Source: CAWFYI01 sp963820105 (GTDB lineage Bacteria; Patescibacteriota; Saccharimonadia; Saccharimonadales; UBA4665). Taken from it: a stretch of 64,000 nt of DNA. The position numbers were made by a program, and so were the translations under genes. The stretch lies in the NCBI GenBank assembly GCA_963820105.1, contig CAWFYI010000001.1:558001-622000 (forward strand), in the 5' to 3' direction. The notes beneath the pieces were generated by a model, which worked only from the letters and a program-made list of their open reading frames with translations, did not search any database and was not told where the DNA came from. Positions within the stretch are counted from its first letter, which is position 1, and every line of letters starts with the position of its first letter. This document shows, piece after piece, positions 17,086-26,514 of the stretch.

Positions 17086-19445
17086 GCGTCCAGATAGAGC
17101 TGTCATCTCCGCGCGCCGCCGAAGCGCGGCTGGGCAAGACCATAGGGCTCAACGGCTTCAAGGCTCTGCTCATAGCCGGTTCGGCGGCGCTGCTTTGCGC
17201 CATCATAGCCGGGCTGTTCCATCACCGCCATATAGCGCTGCTGCTGATTTCTCCGGCGCTGGCAGGCTACATGCCGGCAATCTGGTGGAAACGCGAGCTT
17301 TCCGTCCTGCCGCCCAGCGGCAACGATCTGACGGGCCGGCTGTCGTCCGGGGTCTTATCACTGCTCAAGCCCGGCATGGCCATGGAGCCCAAGAGCGTAT
17401 GGGCGGCCATGCAAGAACACTGGCAAACCCGGTTCTTCATAAACCACCTGCTGTTAAACGGCGAGGCTGTCGCCCAACAGATGAGTACGGATCCGGCGGA
17501 ACTTGAATATGCCCTGAAGCTCGCCATCCAGATAGCCCAAAGAAACAGTTCACAGGTGATAGAGCCGGGGTTCGTAGTGGCAGGTCTGCTGCTGGCCTCC
17601 CAATCGGTCCGCAAGATGCTGAAGGAGATGAAGGCGCAGGAGAGCGACATCGAATCAATGGCAGACTGGATAGGACGCAACCTGGACGAAGCCCGGAAAG
17701 CCAGGAGCAACTTCGGCGGCATCGGCCGCGATTGGGCGTTCGGCTTCACGCCGCAGCTCAACCGCTTCGGACGCAACGTCAGCTCGGCTATCATAAACGG
17801 CGCGCAATTCGGTTCGCTCATGAACTCGGACGGCGTCAAGTCCATAGAAACCGCCTTCGATAACCATGCCAGCGCGGTGGTCCTGATAGGCCCCGACGGC
17901 ATAGGCAAGAGCACTAGCGTCTACGCGTTGGCTCAGCGCCTTATAGAAGGTAAAACAGCCAAAAGCCTGGCCTATCATCAGGTCATTTCGCTTAATGCCA
18001 CGGACATAACTTCAAATGCGCGCGGACCGGGCGATCTGGAGCACATGATGATTAGTCTGGTCAACGAGGCTTCCCATGCCGGACATATAATCCTGTTCTT
18101 CGACGACGCCCAGCTTTTCCTGGGCGGCGGACCGGGCTCCTTCGACGCCACACAGATCCTATTGTCGGTCATCCAGAGCCGTGCCACACCAATCATCCTG
18201 GCCTTCACTCCGAATGATTACCAGCGCCTGCGCGCCCAGAACCAAAGCCTGGCCAGCCTGCTGACGTCCGTGGTCCTGCAAGAGCTTCCGGAAACAGAAG
18301 TCATGCGCGTCCTGGAAGACACGGCGGTCGGCCTGGAGAACCAGCACAAGGTCCTGATAGCCTACGAGGCCCTGCACGAAGCCTACCGGCTCAGCGGACG
18401 CTACGAGCAGGACGAGGCCTACCCGGGCAAGGCTATCAAGCTGCTGGAGCAAGCGGTGTCACATAGCGAGAATTCGCTGGTCAATACCGTGAGCGTACAG
18501 CAGGCGGTCGAACAGACCCGCGGCGTCAAGGTCGGCACTGCCGAAGCCGCAGAAACCGATACTCTGCTTCATCTGGAAGACAAGATCCACGAGCGTATGA
18601 TCAACCAGTCGCATGCGGTCAGCGTGGTATCGAACGCTTTGCGCCGGGCCCGCGCCGGCGTCGCCAATCCGCGGCGCCCGATCGGCAGCTTCCTGTTCCT
18701 GGGTCCGACCGGTGTCGGCAAGACCGAGCTGGCCAAGGCCATCGCGTCCACATACTTCAACGCCGAGAGCAACATGGTGCGCCTGGATATGAGCGAATAC
18801 CAGCAGCCCGAATCCGTTAATCGGCTGCTATCTGACGGCCGGGAAGAGCACCAAAGCCTTATAATGGCCGTCCGCCAACAGCCCTTCAGCGTCGTCCTGC
18901 TGGACGAGATCGAAAAGGCACACCCGAACGTGCTGAACCTTCTGCTCCAGCTGTTCGACGAAGGACAACTCACGGATACGTCGGGCAAGTCAGTATCGTT
19001 CAAGGACTGCATAATCATCGTCACGAGTAACGCCGGAGCCCAGACCATCCGCGAACACGTCCAGAAAGGCGAATCGCTGGAAAGTTTCCAGTCAGAGTTC
19101 ATCGACCAACTGATAAGCAGCGGCCAGTTCAAACCGGAGTTACTCAATCGCTTCGACGAAATGGTGCTGTTCGGCCCGCTTAAGCCACAGGAGCTTGCGC
19201 AGGTAGTGGCGCTTATGATGCGCGAGATCAACCAGACGCTGGCTAATCAGAATATCACCGTCGAACTCACGGACGCCGCCATACAGAAGGTGGTGCAAGC
19301 CGGCTATGACCCGCGCCTGGGCGCCCGGCCGATGCGCCGCGCCTTGCAGCGCGCGGTTGAAGACACCGTGGCCCAGAAAATCCTGCGCCAGGAGATATCT
19401 GCCGGCGACCACGTCACTCTGGACGTAGGCGACTTGTCCCTTTAG
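17082..19445 (+). CDS. Membrane-anchored Clp/Hsp100-like double AAA+ ATPase
   Basis: This 787-residue protein has two membrane helices at about 27-45 and 49-65, a Clp-N-like helical repeat at about 125-195, then two AAA+ modules. AAA1 has GPDGIGKS (270-277) but a Walker B reading ILFFDD, so the catalytic Glu is Asp. AAA2 looks fully active: GPTGVGKTELAK, VVLLDEIEKA, TSNAG, the LLNRFDE arginine finger and GYDPRLGARPMRR. It resembles ClpC tethered to the membrane. No clpP is in view. ATG 17082 overlaps the previous stop; the in-frame extension to 16935 lies inside that gene. Confidence 0.85.
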   Translation: MSVQIELSSPRAAEARLGKTIGLNGFKALLIAGSAALLCAIIAGLFHHRHIALLLISPALAGYMPAIWWKRELSVLPPSGNDLTGRLSSGVLSLLKPGMAMEPKSVWAAMQEHWQTRFFINHLLLNGEAVAQQMSTDPAELEYALKLAIQIAQRNSSQVIEPGFVVAGLLLASQSVRKMLKEMKAQESDIESMADWIGRNLDEARKARSNFGGIGRDWAFGFTPQLNRFGRNVSSAIINGAQFGSLMNSDGVKSIETAFDNHASAVVLIGPDGIGKSTSVYALAQRLIEGKTAKSLAYHQVISLNATDITSNARGPGDLEHMMISLVNEASHAGHIILFFDDAQLFLGGGPGSFDATQILLSVIQSRATPIILAFTPNDYQRLRAQNQSLASLLTSVVLQELPETEVMRVLEDTAVGLENQHKVLIAYEALHEAYRLSGRYEQDEAYPGKAIKLLEQAVSHSENSLVNTVSVQQAVEQTRGVKVGTAEAAETDTLLHLEDKIHERMINQSHAVSVVSNALRRARAGVANPRRPIGSFLFLGPTGVGKTELAKAIASTYFNAESNMVRLDMSEYQQPESVNRLLSDGREEHQSLIMAVRQQPFSVVLLDEIEKAHPNVLNLLLQLFDEGQLTDTSGKSVSFKDCIIIVTSNAGAQTIREHVQKGESLESFQSEFIDQLISSGQFKPELLNRFDEMVLFGPLKPQELAQVVALMMREINQTLANQNITVELTDAAIQKVVQAGYDPRLGARPMRRALQRAVEDTVAQKILRQEISAGDHVTLDVGDLSL

Positions 19446-20158
19446 CTAATGGTCGTGCCGGCTGATTCGCCTTGTGTAGCTTTCAAGATATTGCCGGCCT
19501 GCGCAGCATCAAAGACCACTATGGGGAGCTTGTGCTCCATGGCCATGCCGAGAGCGGCCTTGTCCATAATCTTGATGGCGTCGTCGGAAACAGCTTCTTG
19601 AAAACCGAGCTTGTCGATTTTCTTGGCGCCTTGGAACTTGACCGGATCCTTGTCATAAACGCCGTCCACCTTGGTGGCCTTCAGAATCACGTCGCAGTCG
19701 AGCTCCAGACCCAATATGACGGCAGCGGTGTCGGTAGTCACATAAGGCCGGCCGCTACCGCCGGCTACCACGACCACCCGGCCCTTTTCCAGATGCTTGT
19801 TGGCCAGACGGTGTACGAAAGGTTCGGCAACTTGTTCAGCGAAGATGTTACTTAGGCAACGCGTCTTGATTCCGTGATCTTCAAAGATATCGGTCAGCGC
19901 CAGGGCGTTTATCATCGTGCCCAGCATACCCATGTGATCGGCCGTAACCCGCTGTATACCGTGGCCCGCGATCTGGGCGCCGCGCACGAAGTTGCCGCCA
20001 CCGACCATTATGACCACCTGTTTGCCGGCAGCCGAGACCTTCTTGATCTCTTCTGCCAGCCAGCCGACGAACTCCGGATCAACCCCCGACTCATACTTTC
20101 CGGCCAATTGCTCGCCGGAGAGTTTCAGCAGAATACGTTTGTAAGAAGTTTCACCCAT
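19442..20158 (-). CDS. pyrH: UMP kinase
   Basis: PyrH phosphorylates UMP to UDP, the step after PyrF. The 238-residue amino-acid-kinase-fold protein shows KRILLKLSGEQLAG, VGGGNFVRGAQI, the nucleotide-binding GGSGRPYVTTDTAA and ILKATKVDGVYDKDP. TATACT on the minus strand (20174-20169) puts the expected start four bases before the ATG. It ends tail-to-tail with the Clp-like gene, overlapping by 4 nt. Confidence 0.95.
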   Translation of the reverse strand: MGETSYKRILLKLSGEQLAGKYESGVDPEFVGWLAEEIKKVSAAGKQVVIMVGGGNFVRGAQIAGHGIQRVTADHMGMLGTMINALALTDIFEDHGIKTRCLSNIFAEQVAEPFVHRLANKHLEKGRVVVVAGGSGRPYVTTDTAAVILGLELDCDVILKATKVDGVYDKDPVKFQGAKKIDKLGFQEAVSDDAIKIMDKAALGMAMEHKLPIVVFDAAQAGNILKATQGESAGTTIS

Positions 20159-20246
20159 CTAAAACATTAGTATACCAGACAAGCTGATGTATTAAATAGA
20201 ACTTAAATTAATGGAAATCCAAAGCCTAGCCACCTATACTTAGTCT

Positions 20247-20519
20247 ATGGCAAAATACACCCAGGCGGAATGGGACAAGAGAATCGATGAAGCGGCTGAG
20301 CGTGCCGTCGGCCTTTACATGGAAGAAACCGAGCGCCGCTTCGGCTTAGTACTCGAATCCACCTCTTCCATAAGCGAACAGCTGAAAAACGTGCCCACCC
20401 GCAACGAGTTCAACGAGCTTAGTTTAGACGTCAGAACCATCCGGCTAGCGGTCACCGATACCAATAAAGACTTGCGCGGCATCAATAAGCCAGGCTGGTT
20501 TCCCGGCAAACGGCATTAA
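20247..20519 (+). CDS. Small coiled-coil-like protein, unknown
   Basis: A 90-residue protein of mostly heptad-like charged helix (residues 8-75) with a short PGWFPGK tail. I do not recognise the family; short helical proteins of this kind are common in this lineage. TATACT at 20235-20240 predicts transcription starting exactly at the ATG. It is 2 nt upstream of the exonuclease gene and probably co-transcribed with it. Confidence 0.7.
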   Translation: MAKYTQAEWDKRIDEAAERAVGLYMEETERRFGLVLESTSSISEQLKNVPTRNEFNELSLDVRTIRLAVTDTNKDLRGINKPGWFPGKRH

Positions 20520-20521
20520 CT

Positions 20522-21322
20522 ATGCTTAAGCTCTACTCATGGAACGTCAATGGCATACGCGCGGTCACGCGGAAGGAGCTTTGGCAGCCCTTTCTGGACA
20601 AGGAGAAGCCGGACATCCTGTGCCTGCAGGAGATCAAAGCCAAACAAGGACAAATCGATGCGCCTATAGACGGCTATGACGCCTTCTGGTATCCGGCAGA
20701 AAAACCCGGCTACAGCGGCACTGCCATATTAAGCAAGACCTCTCCGTTGCAAGTGGTGGATGGTTTCCCTAAAGACATAATCAAGAAGTACAAGGTCAGC
20801 GGCGACACGTACGGCGACCCGAACCAGGAGGGCAGGGTGATCGCCGCCGAGTTCGACAAGTTCTGGGTCGTGACGGTGTACACGCCGAACGCCAAGGACG
20901 ATCTAAGCCGCATCCCGCTCCGGCATAAACACTGGGATCCGGCGTTCCTGGATTATTGCAAACGGCTCGAGAAATCCAAACCCGTAGTTTTCTGCGGCGA
21001 CCTGAATGTCGCCCACACCGAGGACGACCTAGCCAATCCCGGCTCGAACCGCGGCAAAAAAGGTTTCACGGACGAAGAGCGCGCCGGTTTCCAGGCCTTC
21101 ATCGACGCCGGTTTCGTGGACACCTTCCGGCTATTCAAGCAGGGCAACGGTTATTACACCTGGTGGAGCCACTTCGCAAACTCGCGCGAACGCAACGTCG
21201 GCTGGCGCATAGATTACGCGCTGGTTTCCGCCGCGCTTAAGGACAAGGTCAAGGCGGCGGACATCCATCCGAAGGTAATGGGCTCCGACCACTGTCCCGT
21301 ATCTGTTACAATAGACGTATGA
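20522..21322 (+). CDS. xth: Exodeoxyribonuclease III / AP endonuclease
   Basis: This 266-residue enzyme cuts at abasic sites and trims 3' ends in base excision repair. It has all family motifs: YSWNVNGIRA, LQEIKA, the PNAK segment, CGDLNVAHTE, RNVGWRIDY and the catalytic GSDHCPV. It is complete and of normal length. Its end overlaps the ATG of the next gene by 4 nt. Confidence 0.95.
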   Translation: MLKLYSWNVNGIRAVTRKELWQPFLDKEKPDILCLQEIKAKQGQIDAPIDGYDAFWYPAEKPGYSGTAILSKTSPLQVVDGFPKDIIKKYKVSGDTYGDPNQEGRVIAAEFDKFWVVTVYTPNAKDDLSRIPLRHKHWDPAFLDYCKRLEKSKPVVFCGDLNVAHTEDDLANPGSNRGKKGFTDEERAGFQAFIDAGFVDTFRLFKQGNGYYTWWSHFANSRERNVGWRIDYALVSAALKDKVKAADIHPKVMGSDHCPVSVTIDV

Positions 21323-22242
21323 CGCCAGACGAATATACTAACCAGGAGTTTTTCCTAGATGTAGAGGGCGGCCATAGACTCTATGTACAAGACTGGGGTA
21401 AACAGAACGCCAAAATACCTATAATCTACCTTCACGGCGGTCCCGGCAACGGCTGCGAAGATCGCGATAAGGCCAAATTCAACCCCAAGAAACAGCGCAT
21501 CATCTTTCACGACCAAAGAGGCTCCGGCAAAAGCACTCCTAGCGGATCACTGAAAAACAACGAGACAGCAGATCTGGTCGAGGACATCAAGAAAATCGCC
21601 CAACACCTCAAACTGGATAAATTCGTGTTGGCGGGCGGTTCCTGGGGTTCCACGCTCTCATTGATCTTCGGCATCACGCATCCCGGCATGGTAGCCGGCA
21701 TGGTAATAGACGGGGTTTTCACCGCCACCAAAGAGGATAAGGACTGGTTTGAAAAGGGTGGCTGGCAGGATTTCTTCCCCGATGCGTGGGAGGAATACCA
21801 AGACACTGTCCCCGCAGAACAAAAAGACAACCCCAGCGCCTATCACTATAAAGTAGCCAGGGGCAAAGATAAGGAAGCAATAAAGAAATCGTCATACGCC
21901 TATACGTCGATGGAGCTAGCCATACTGAAGCTGGATGACCGCTACCAGCCAAAATCATACGAAGAGTTCGAGCCGGGCGGTGGATTAATCGAGATGCACT
22001 ATCTGGCAAATGGCTGCTTTCTGGAAGAAGATTACATAAAGAAAAACGCGCCAAAACTTACCATGCCCGTATATCTTGTACAGGGAAGATATGATATGGT
22101 CTGCCGCCCCAAGAGCGCCTACGATCTCAGCAAGCTTCTGCCTAACAGCAAACTTATATGGACAATTAACGGCCACCTCAAACAACACGAGGCTAAGACC
22201 GTTTTCAACCTGCTGCTCGATCAGTTAACCGGAGCAGACTGA
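21319..22242 (+). CDS. Alpha/beta hydrolase, prolyl aminopeptidase-like (family S33)
   Basis: The 307-residue protein has the S33 features HGGPGNG, FHDQRGSGKSTP, the nucleophile elbow GGSWGST, the Asp in GRYDMVC and a His in NGHLKQHE, where the usual AGHS motif differs. Such enzymes remove N-terminal proline from peptides, though esterase activity is possible. TACAAT at 21307-21312 predicts a leaderless start exactly at 21319, inside the last codons of xth. Confidence 0.82.
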   Translation: MTPDEYTNQEFFLDVEGGHRLYVQDWGKQNAKIPIIYLHGGPGNGCEDRDKAKFNPKKQRIIFHDQRGSGKSTPSGSLKNNETADLVEDIKKIAQHLKLDKFVLAGGSWGSTLSLIFGITHPGMVAGMVIDGVFTATKEDKDWFEKGGWQDFFPDAWEEYQDTVPAEQKDNPSAYHYKVARGKDKEAIKKSSYAYTSMELAILKLDDRYQPKSYEEFEPGGGLIEMHYLANGCFLEEDYIKKNAPKLTMPVYLVQGRYDMVCRPKSAYDLSKLLPNSKLIWTINGHLKQHEAKTVFNLLLDQLTGAD

Positions 22243-22958
22243 TGGCGCGGCCCTTCGCTGTCTTCGACATAGACGGCACGATTATACGCTGGCAGCTGTA
22301 CCATGCCGTCAGCGACCGGCTGGTCAAGGACGGCCTGATAGATCCCGGCGCCTTTGAACGTGTCAGACGTATGCGCATGGACTGGAAACGGCGGACGGGC
22401 ACCGATTCTTTCCAGGAGTACGAGGCCGAATTGGTCAAGGTTTTCGACCAGGCGCTCAAAGGTATGAGCGTGGCCGGCTTCACCGCGGCGGTGGACGAAG
22501 TGTTTGAAGAATACAAAGAGCAGGTCTACACCTATACACGCGATCTTATAAGGCAACTTAAGTCCAAAGACTACCTGCTGTTCGCCATTTCCGGTTCGCC
22601 GGATACTATCGTGAAAAAGATGGCCGATTATTACGGTTTTGACGATTTCGCCGCCACCAGCTATCCGTCCAAGGGCGGCCGCTTCATAGGCACCAAGAAC
22701 CTGTCGCTCGGCCGCAAGCCCGAACTGCTGGATCAGCTAGTAAAAAAGCATGGCGCGGACCGCAAGGGCAGCACAGCCGTCGGCGACAGCGAAGGCGATA
22801 TCGCGATGCTCGAGATAGTTGAACGGCCGATAGCCTTCAACCCCAGTCAGAAACTCTTTACCCATGCGCGCGAACACGGCTGGGAAATCGTCTTGGAACG
22901 CAAAAACGTCGTTTACAAACTGGAACCTGGAGATGCAGGATACCGCCTAAAGGGCTGA
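22242..22958 (+). CDS. HAD-IB phosphatase, SerB-like
   Basis: The 238 residues show motif I FDIDGTI, a helical cap, motif II FAISGSPD, and motif IV AVGDSEGDIAML. This is the subclass IB layout of phosphoserine phosphatase and related enzymes; the substrate is uncertain. The ATG overlaps the previous stop (TGATG), so it is coupled to the upstream hydrolase. Confidence 0.82.
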   Translation: MARPFAVFDIDGTIIRWQLYHAVSDRLVKDGLIDPGAFERVRRMRMDWKRRTGTDSFQEYEAELVKVFDQALKGMSVAGFTAAVDEVFEEYKEQVYTYTRDLIRQLKSKDYLLFAISGSPDTIVKKMADYYGFDDFAATSYPSKGGRFIGTKNLSLGRKPELLDQLVKKHGADRKGSTAVGDSEGDIAMLEIVERPIAFNPSQKLFTHAREHGWEIVLERKNVVYKLEPGDAGYRLKG

Positions 22959-22966
22959 AGAAAATC

Positions 22967-23851
22967 ATGGACAGACCATATTGGATTAAGCAGACGCCGG
23001 GCAAGCCGCTGTTCCCGGACCTGATGTGGAGCCGGCCGGAGAACAAGCGGCAGGCAGGCAAGCTGCTGGTAGTGGGCGGGAACGCCCACGGGTTCGCGGC
23101 AGCCGGCGAGGCTTACGCCGCCGCCGTGGAAGCCGGTATCGGCACAGCCAGAGTCCTGCTGCCGGACAGCCTGCAAAAGACCGTGGGCAAGGTGCTTGAG
23201 GCGGGCGAGTACGCCCCCAGTTCGCCCAGCGGCAGTTTCAGCCGGGCGGCATTGGCGGAACTGCTGGTTATGAGCCAGTGGGCCGACGCCGTACTGCTGG
23301 CCGGCGACTTCGGACGCAACTCCGAAACCGCCGTCATGCTGGGCAGGTTCATAGATAAATACGCAGGCCAGTTGGTCATAACCCAGGACGCGGCAGATTA
23401 CTTCACCAAAGGCCCGGAACAGCTGCTGGCCAGGGAAGATACCCTGCTGGTGCTGAGCTTCGCCCAGCTACAGAAGCTGGCGGCCGGCGCAGGCTCGACC
23501 AAGGCTTTCACGTTCGACATGGATCTAATCAGACTGGTCGAAGCCCTTCATGATTTCACGGAGGAGCATCCGGTAGCAATCGTGGTGAAACATCTGGATA
23601 ACATACTGGCGGGGGCGGGAGGAAAGGTTAGCAGCACCAAACTGGCCGAAGATATTGAAATCTGGCGGGTCAGGACGGCAGCTACGGCCGCTGTCTGGTG
23701 GTTGCAGAATCCGGGCAAACCGTTCGAAGCGTTCACAACTGCCGTATTGCAAAAGAAAACCAGTCATGACGCACCAGCTCAGCCTCGCCGCTTAGCGTGC
23801 ATGAACAGCCGCGCCCTCCAAACTTGGCACAGGCGGCGCGGCAGGGCGTAA
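22967..23851 (+). CDS. NAD(P)HX dehydratase-like protein (ribokinase fold)
   Basis: The first 260 or so residues resemble ADP/ATP-dependent NAD(P)H-hydrate dehydratase: KLLVVGGNAHGFAAAGEAY, VRTAATAAV and an ADAVLLAGDFGR strand. These enzymes repair damaged NADH hydrate. The usual C-terminal GTGD site is not obvious, so activity is uncertain. The final 25 residues (from about TSHDAP) look like non-coding composition, so the true end may lie earlier or a late frameshift may have extended it. It follows the HAD gene by 8 nt. Confidence 0.6.
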   Translation: MDRPYWIKQTPGKPLFPDLMWSRPENKRQAGKLLVVGGNAHGFAAAGEAYAAAVEAGIGTARVLLPDSLQKTVGKVLEAGEYAPSSPSGSFSRAALAELLVMSQWADAVLLAGDFGRNSETAVMLGRFIDKYAGQLVITQDAADYFTKGPEQLLAREDTLLVLSFAQLQKLAAGAGSTKAFTFDMDLIRLVEALHDFTEEHPVAIVVKHLDNILAGAGGKVSSTKLAEDIEIWRVRTAATAAVWWLQNPGKPFEAFTTAVLQKKTSHDAPAQPRRLACMNSRALQTWHRRRGRA

Positions 23852-23880
23852 TCTGTTGGCAATCTGTTAGAATTACAGTC

Positions 23881-24269
23881 ATGGTAAAGAAAAACAAATC
23901 TGGCAAAATAATCATTCCTGTCGGAATGAAACCTCGTCCTAGACAACATGAAATAGAGGTTGCCGAAATACTGGCAGGGCATTTCAAAACAGACATTGAG
24001 TTTATACCTACCACAAGCCGCAATACACCAGATTTTTTGATTGACGGTGTGTTCTGGGAACTGAAAAGTCCGCAAGGCACGGGCAAAAACAAAATTCAAA
24101 GACGACTTCAATGCGCTTCGCATCAACCAGCAATGTGATCATTTATGCTGGAAGATCCAAGATACACGGCTTAAAAATCAGACGGGAAGTCGAGCGACAG
24201 TTTAAAATTGTAAAGTCCGTTAAGCGGCTATTGTTTATTTCAAAAGATAAAAAAGTTATTGAAATATAA
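23881..24269 (+). pseudogene. CdiA-C-terminal-like tRNA nuclease domain, frameshifted
   Basis: The first frame (23881-24138) reads a PDFLIDGVFWELKSPQG segment, typical of the nuclease domain found at the C-terminus of CdiA toxins and as small solitary genes (PD...ExK-like). The conserved continuation NVIIYAGRSKIHG and VKRLLFISKDKKVIEI is in another frame ending at 24269. Joining them needs one missing base near 24120-24130 and gives 129 residues. TAGAAT at 23868-23873 puts the start point one base before the ATG. It opens an AT-rich island. Family assignment is from motif memory. Confidence 0.6.
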
Positions 24270-25001
24270 AATAATCTATTGACAAGCATTGCCATTTATA
24301 ATCTTCTTTGCTATAAACGGGCGTTGAAGGCTCGTCGGCGTTGTAACGCATATTCTGAACCTTCACTCCATAGACATCTTTCGAAAGCAAGGGCTTTTCA
24401 TTTTGCCTCTTGCCTAAACCATTCTCTGCGACCTTTTCTATAAGCATCGCGCAACTTACCGCTTCTTTGTTATTTGGCATTAGCCTGACCACTAACTCTT
24501 GAACCGACCTGCTAACACCACCGTCCTCATCTACATAGTATGGCGTGTTATATTTTTGGAAACCAAGCAGATATAGTACTTCGGCGAGTCCATTTAATAT
24601 CTGTCTAGTTGCGAGATCGCTCGGCAGTAGTGTGGAGTTGCGCTCATCTAATGCTTTGAAGTGCGCTAATTTTCCTCGCAATTCATAAATTACGCTAAGT
24701 GAAGTCTTATGTTCTTTGAGGAGTCCTTCGTATCTTTGCTTTGCGGTTTTCTTCCGTCCTATACGCTGTTATCATACAGATATTGATACAGACTACCTGT
24801 ATCATTTTCACGAGGTAATACTTTCTTCTTATTCGCATCCCAGTGCCCGCCAACTAATCCGTTGAGTTCTATGTAGAAAACTTGCCTCAAAGATTGTAGG
24901 CTTAACACAAAGAATTCTGATGAATAGCCAAGGCTGAATAGTCTTTGACGATAGTACTCAGCCGCTTTGGGATTAATTGCCTTGTTTATGTGCAGATTCA
25001 A
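24256..25001 (-). pseudogene. HEPN-like protein split by a frameshift
   Basis: Two leftward frames, 25001-24759 and one open from about 24770 to 24256, join with a single missing base near 24760 to give about 248 residues. The junction reads ...YLYDNS then RIGRKKTAKQRYEGLLKEH. The second part holds RGKLAH, the R-x4-H motif of HEPN RNases, followed by a helical region. HEPN proteins often act as toxins or antiphage effectors. The family call rests on that short motif and the helical character. Base composition is much more AT-rich than the flanking genes. Confidence 0.5.
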
Positions 25002-25125
25002 TCAGACATGACAAAATGTTGTGTAAGCTGAAAATGTCTATAGACCATTCTTGGTATTTTTTAGTTCTTGCCATTGTGGGCATAACTGTAGAATCAGACC
25101 CTCCAATACATATCATACGCCTCGA

Positions 25126-25431
25126 TTATTGTTCGTAGTTAGGGAATTGAGCATAGTACTCATCGGACTTGCTGGCAGTATCTACTATTGCCCAAATCCA
25201 TGCCACTATTCCCCAAAGGGTCAATGTAACTACAAATAACCCAAGGTTTACCCAAAATTTTGTTTTATCTCGCTCGTATGTATACAGCCATGCCCAGAAG
25301 CCAAAAAATATAGCCAAAATGACTGCGACTGATCTACTCGGTACATTGCCAGAAACTTGGCGATTATAGCCAGTGGTTTTAACAAGCATAACAATCCAAA
25401 CTGGTATCAATAAAATAGCAATAACGTGCAT
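25126..25431 (-). CDS. Small membrane protein, TM2-like
   Basis: A 101-residue protein with three hydrophobic segments: one at the N-terminus and two in the SVAVILAIFFGFWAW...LGLFVVTLTLWGIVAW part, joined by a short charged loop (YERDKTK). The layout resembles TM2-domain proteins, but the match is weak. Its start overlaps the upstream gene by 25 nt. It lies within the AT-rich island. Confidence 0.6.
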   Translation of the reverse strand: MHVIAILLIPVWIVMLVKTTGYNRQVSGNVPSRSVAVILAIFFGFWAWLYTYERDKTKFWVNLGLFVVTLTLWGIVAWIWAIVDTASKSDEYYAQFPNYEQ

Positions 25432-25922
25432 GCTCCCAGCAACACGCTAAAGATATTCACTAACGTCACAGCTAAGGATGATGAAGATGCCGCCGTATAG
25501 TTGTTCGCTTTTGCGACTATACCATGTACTGTCGTCTGAACTATAAGTATAAGAATCAAAGATACATACGGGGCTACAATCAGCGTGACCCATAACTTGA
25601 TTGATTTTCTCGGCGTGTTGCCTGCAATATGTTGCAACATTTGCTCAGCCAATTCATAGCTGTCACCCCTAACATTTATTGATTCCTGAATAAATTGTCG
25701 TGCTTTTTCGAAGTCATCCAGACGATAGCTAAGCATAGCTTGTGCCTGATAGAGCTTAAACTGTTCTTTGCCAAGCTCATTATCACCTTGGAACTGATCA
25801 GCTAGCTTATCTAACCGTGATTGTATTTTGTCCAACGTTGCTCTATCGCTAGACGGCCGCTCTAAAAAAGAAATTATTTTATTAATCTCTGTTTTGTAGT
25901 GGTTATGGTTCGGTTTCTCCAT
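25407..25922 (-). CDS. Membrane protein with a TPR-like cytoplasmic part
   Basis: In this 171-residue protein, residues 1 to about 105 are soluble, charged and helical with a tetratricopeptide-like stretch (KLYQAQAMLSYRLDDFEKARQFIQES). Two membrane helices follow at about 108-130 and 148-170. Family not recognised. It forms a two-gene leftward unit with the overlapping TM2-like gene in the AT-rich island. Confidence 0.6.
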   Translation of the reverse strand: MEKPNHNHYKTEINKIISFLERPSSDRATLDKIQSRLDKLADQFQGDNELGKEQFKLYQAQAMLSYRLDDFEKARQFIQESINVRGDSYELAEQMLQHIAGNTPRKSIKLWVTLIVAPYVSLILILIVQTTVHGIVAKANNYTAASSSSLAVTLVNIFSVLLGACTLLLFY

Positions 25923-26318
25923 GAGCCTTCCTTAGTTACATTAATAGTATCAGGTGGCAAACCAAAAAGCCCGCCACGAGCGGCAACCTTGCGGCCACCC
26001 ATAACCGTTTCCGGCTATGACAACGGAAAGAAGTACTCATGACGAGCTGTCTCTTTCCGTTGATTTGAAGACCATGCCATACATGGTTTAGGCCTATGAC
26101 GATAATTGTAACACTCCCAGCGAAGCCGCGCCGCCCGTGAAAATCCGTCAAAAATTAAAGAAAGTCTGATTCTGGTGGGCGAGGAGGGAATATCTCGCTT
26201 CGCTCGATGCGCCTTCGTCGCATGCTCGGAGTAAACTCCTGCGCGTGCTCCTTGTCTTCGAACCCCCGCTCACTTCGTTCGCTTCGTCGGGTTCATTTCC
26301 CATCTACCAAACAAAACA

Positions 26319-26334
26319 CCGGCCTGATGGCCGG
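26319..26334 (-). terminator. Duplicated hairpin in the 171-bp unit
   Basis: CCGGCC-TGAT-GGCCGG, followed on the minus strand by TGTTTTGTTT. This is the second copy of the likely tRNA-Leu terminator. Confidence 0.55.
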
Positions 26335-26489
26335 CATCTTGTTTGGTGGGCGAAGAGGGAATATCTCGCTTCGCTCGATGCGCCTTCGTCGCATGCTCGG
26401 AGTAAACTCCTGCGCGTGCTCCTTGTCTTCGAACCCCCGCTCACTTCGTTCGCTTCGTCGGGTTCATTTCCCATCTACCAAACAAAACA

Positions 26490-26505
26490 CCGGCCTGATG
26501 GCCGG
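26490..26505 (-). terminator. Likely terminator of tRNA-Leu
   Basis: A CCGGCC-TGAT-GGCCGG hairpin 10 nt past the tRNA 3' end, followed on the minus strand by a T-rich run (TGTTTTGTTT). Confidence 0.65.
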
Positions 26506-26514
26506 CATCTTGTT

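Noticed and set aside
25936..26151. 71-codon minus-strand frame
   Set aside because: Composition and lack of start signals suggest chance; no family features.
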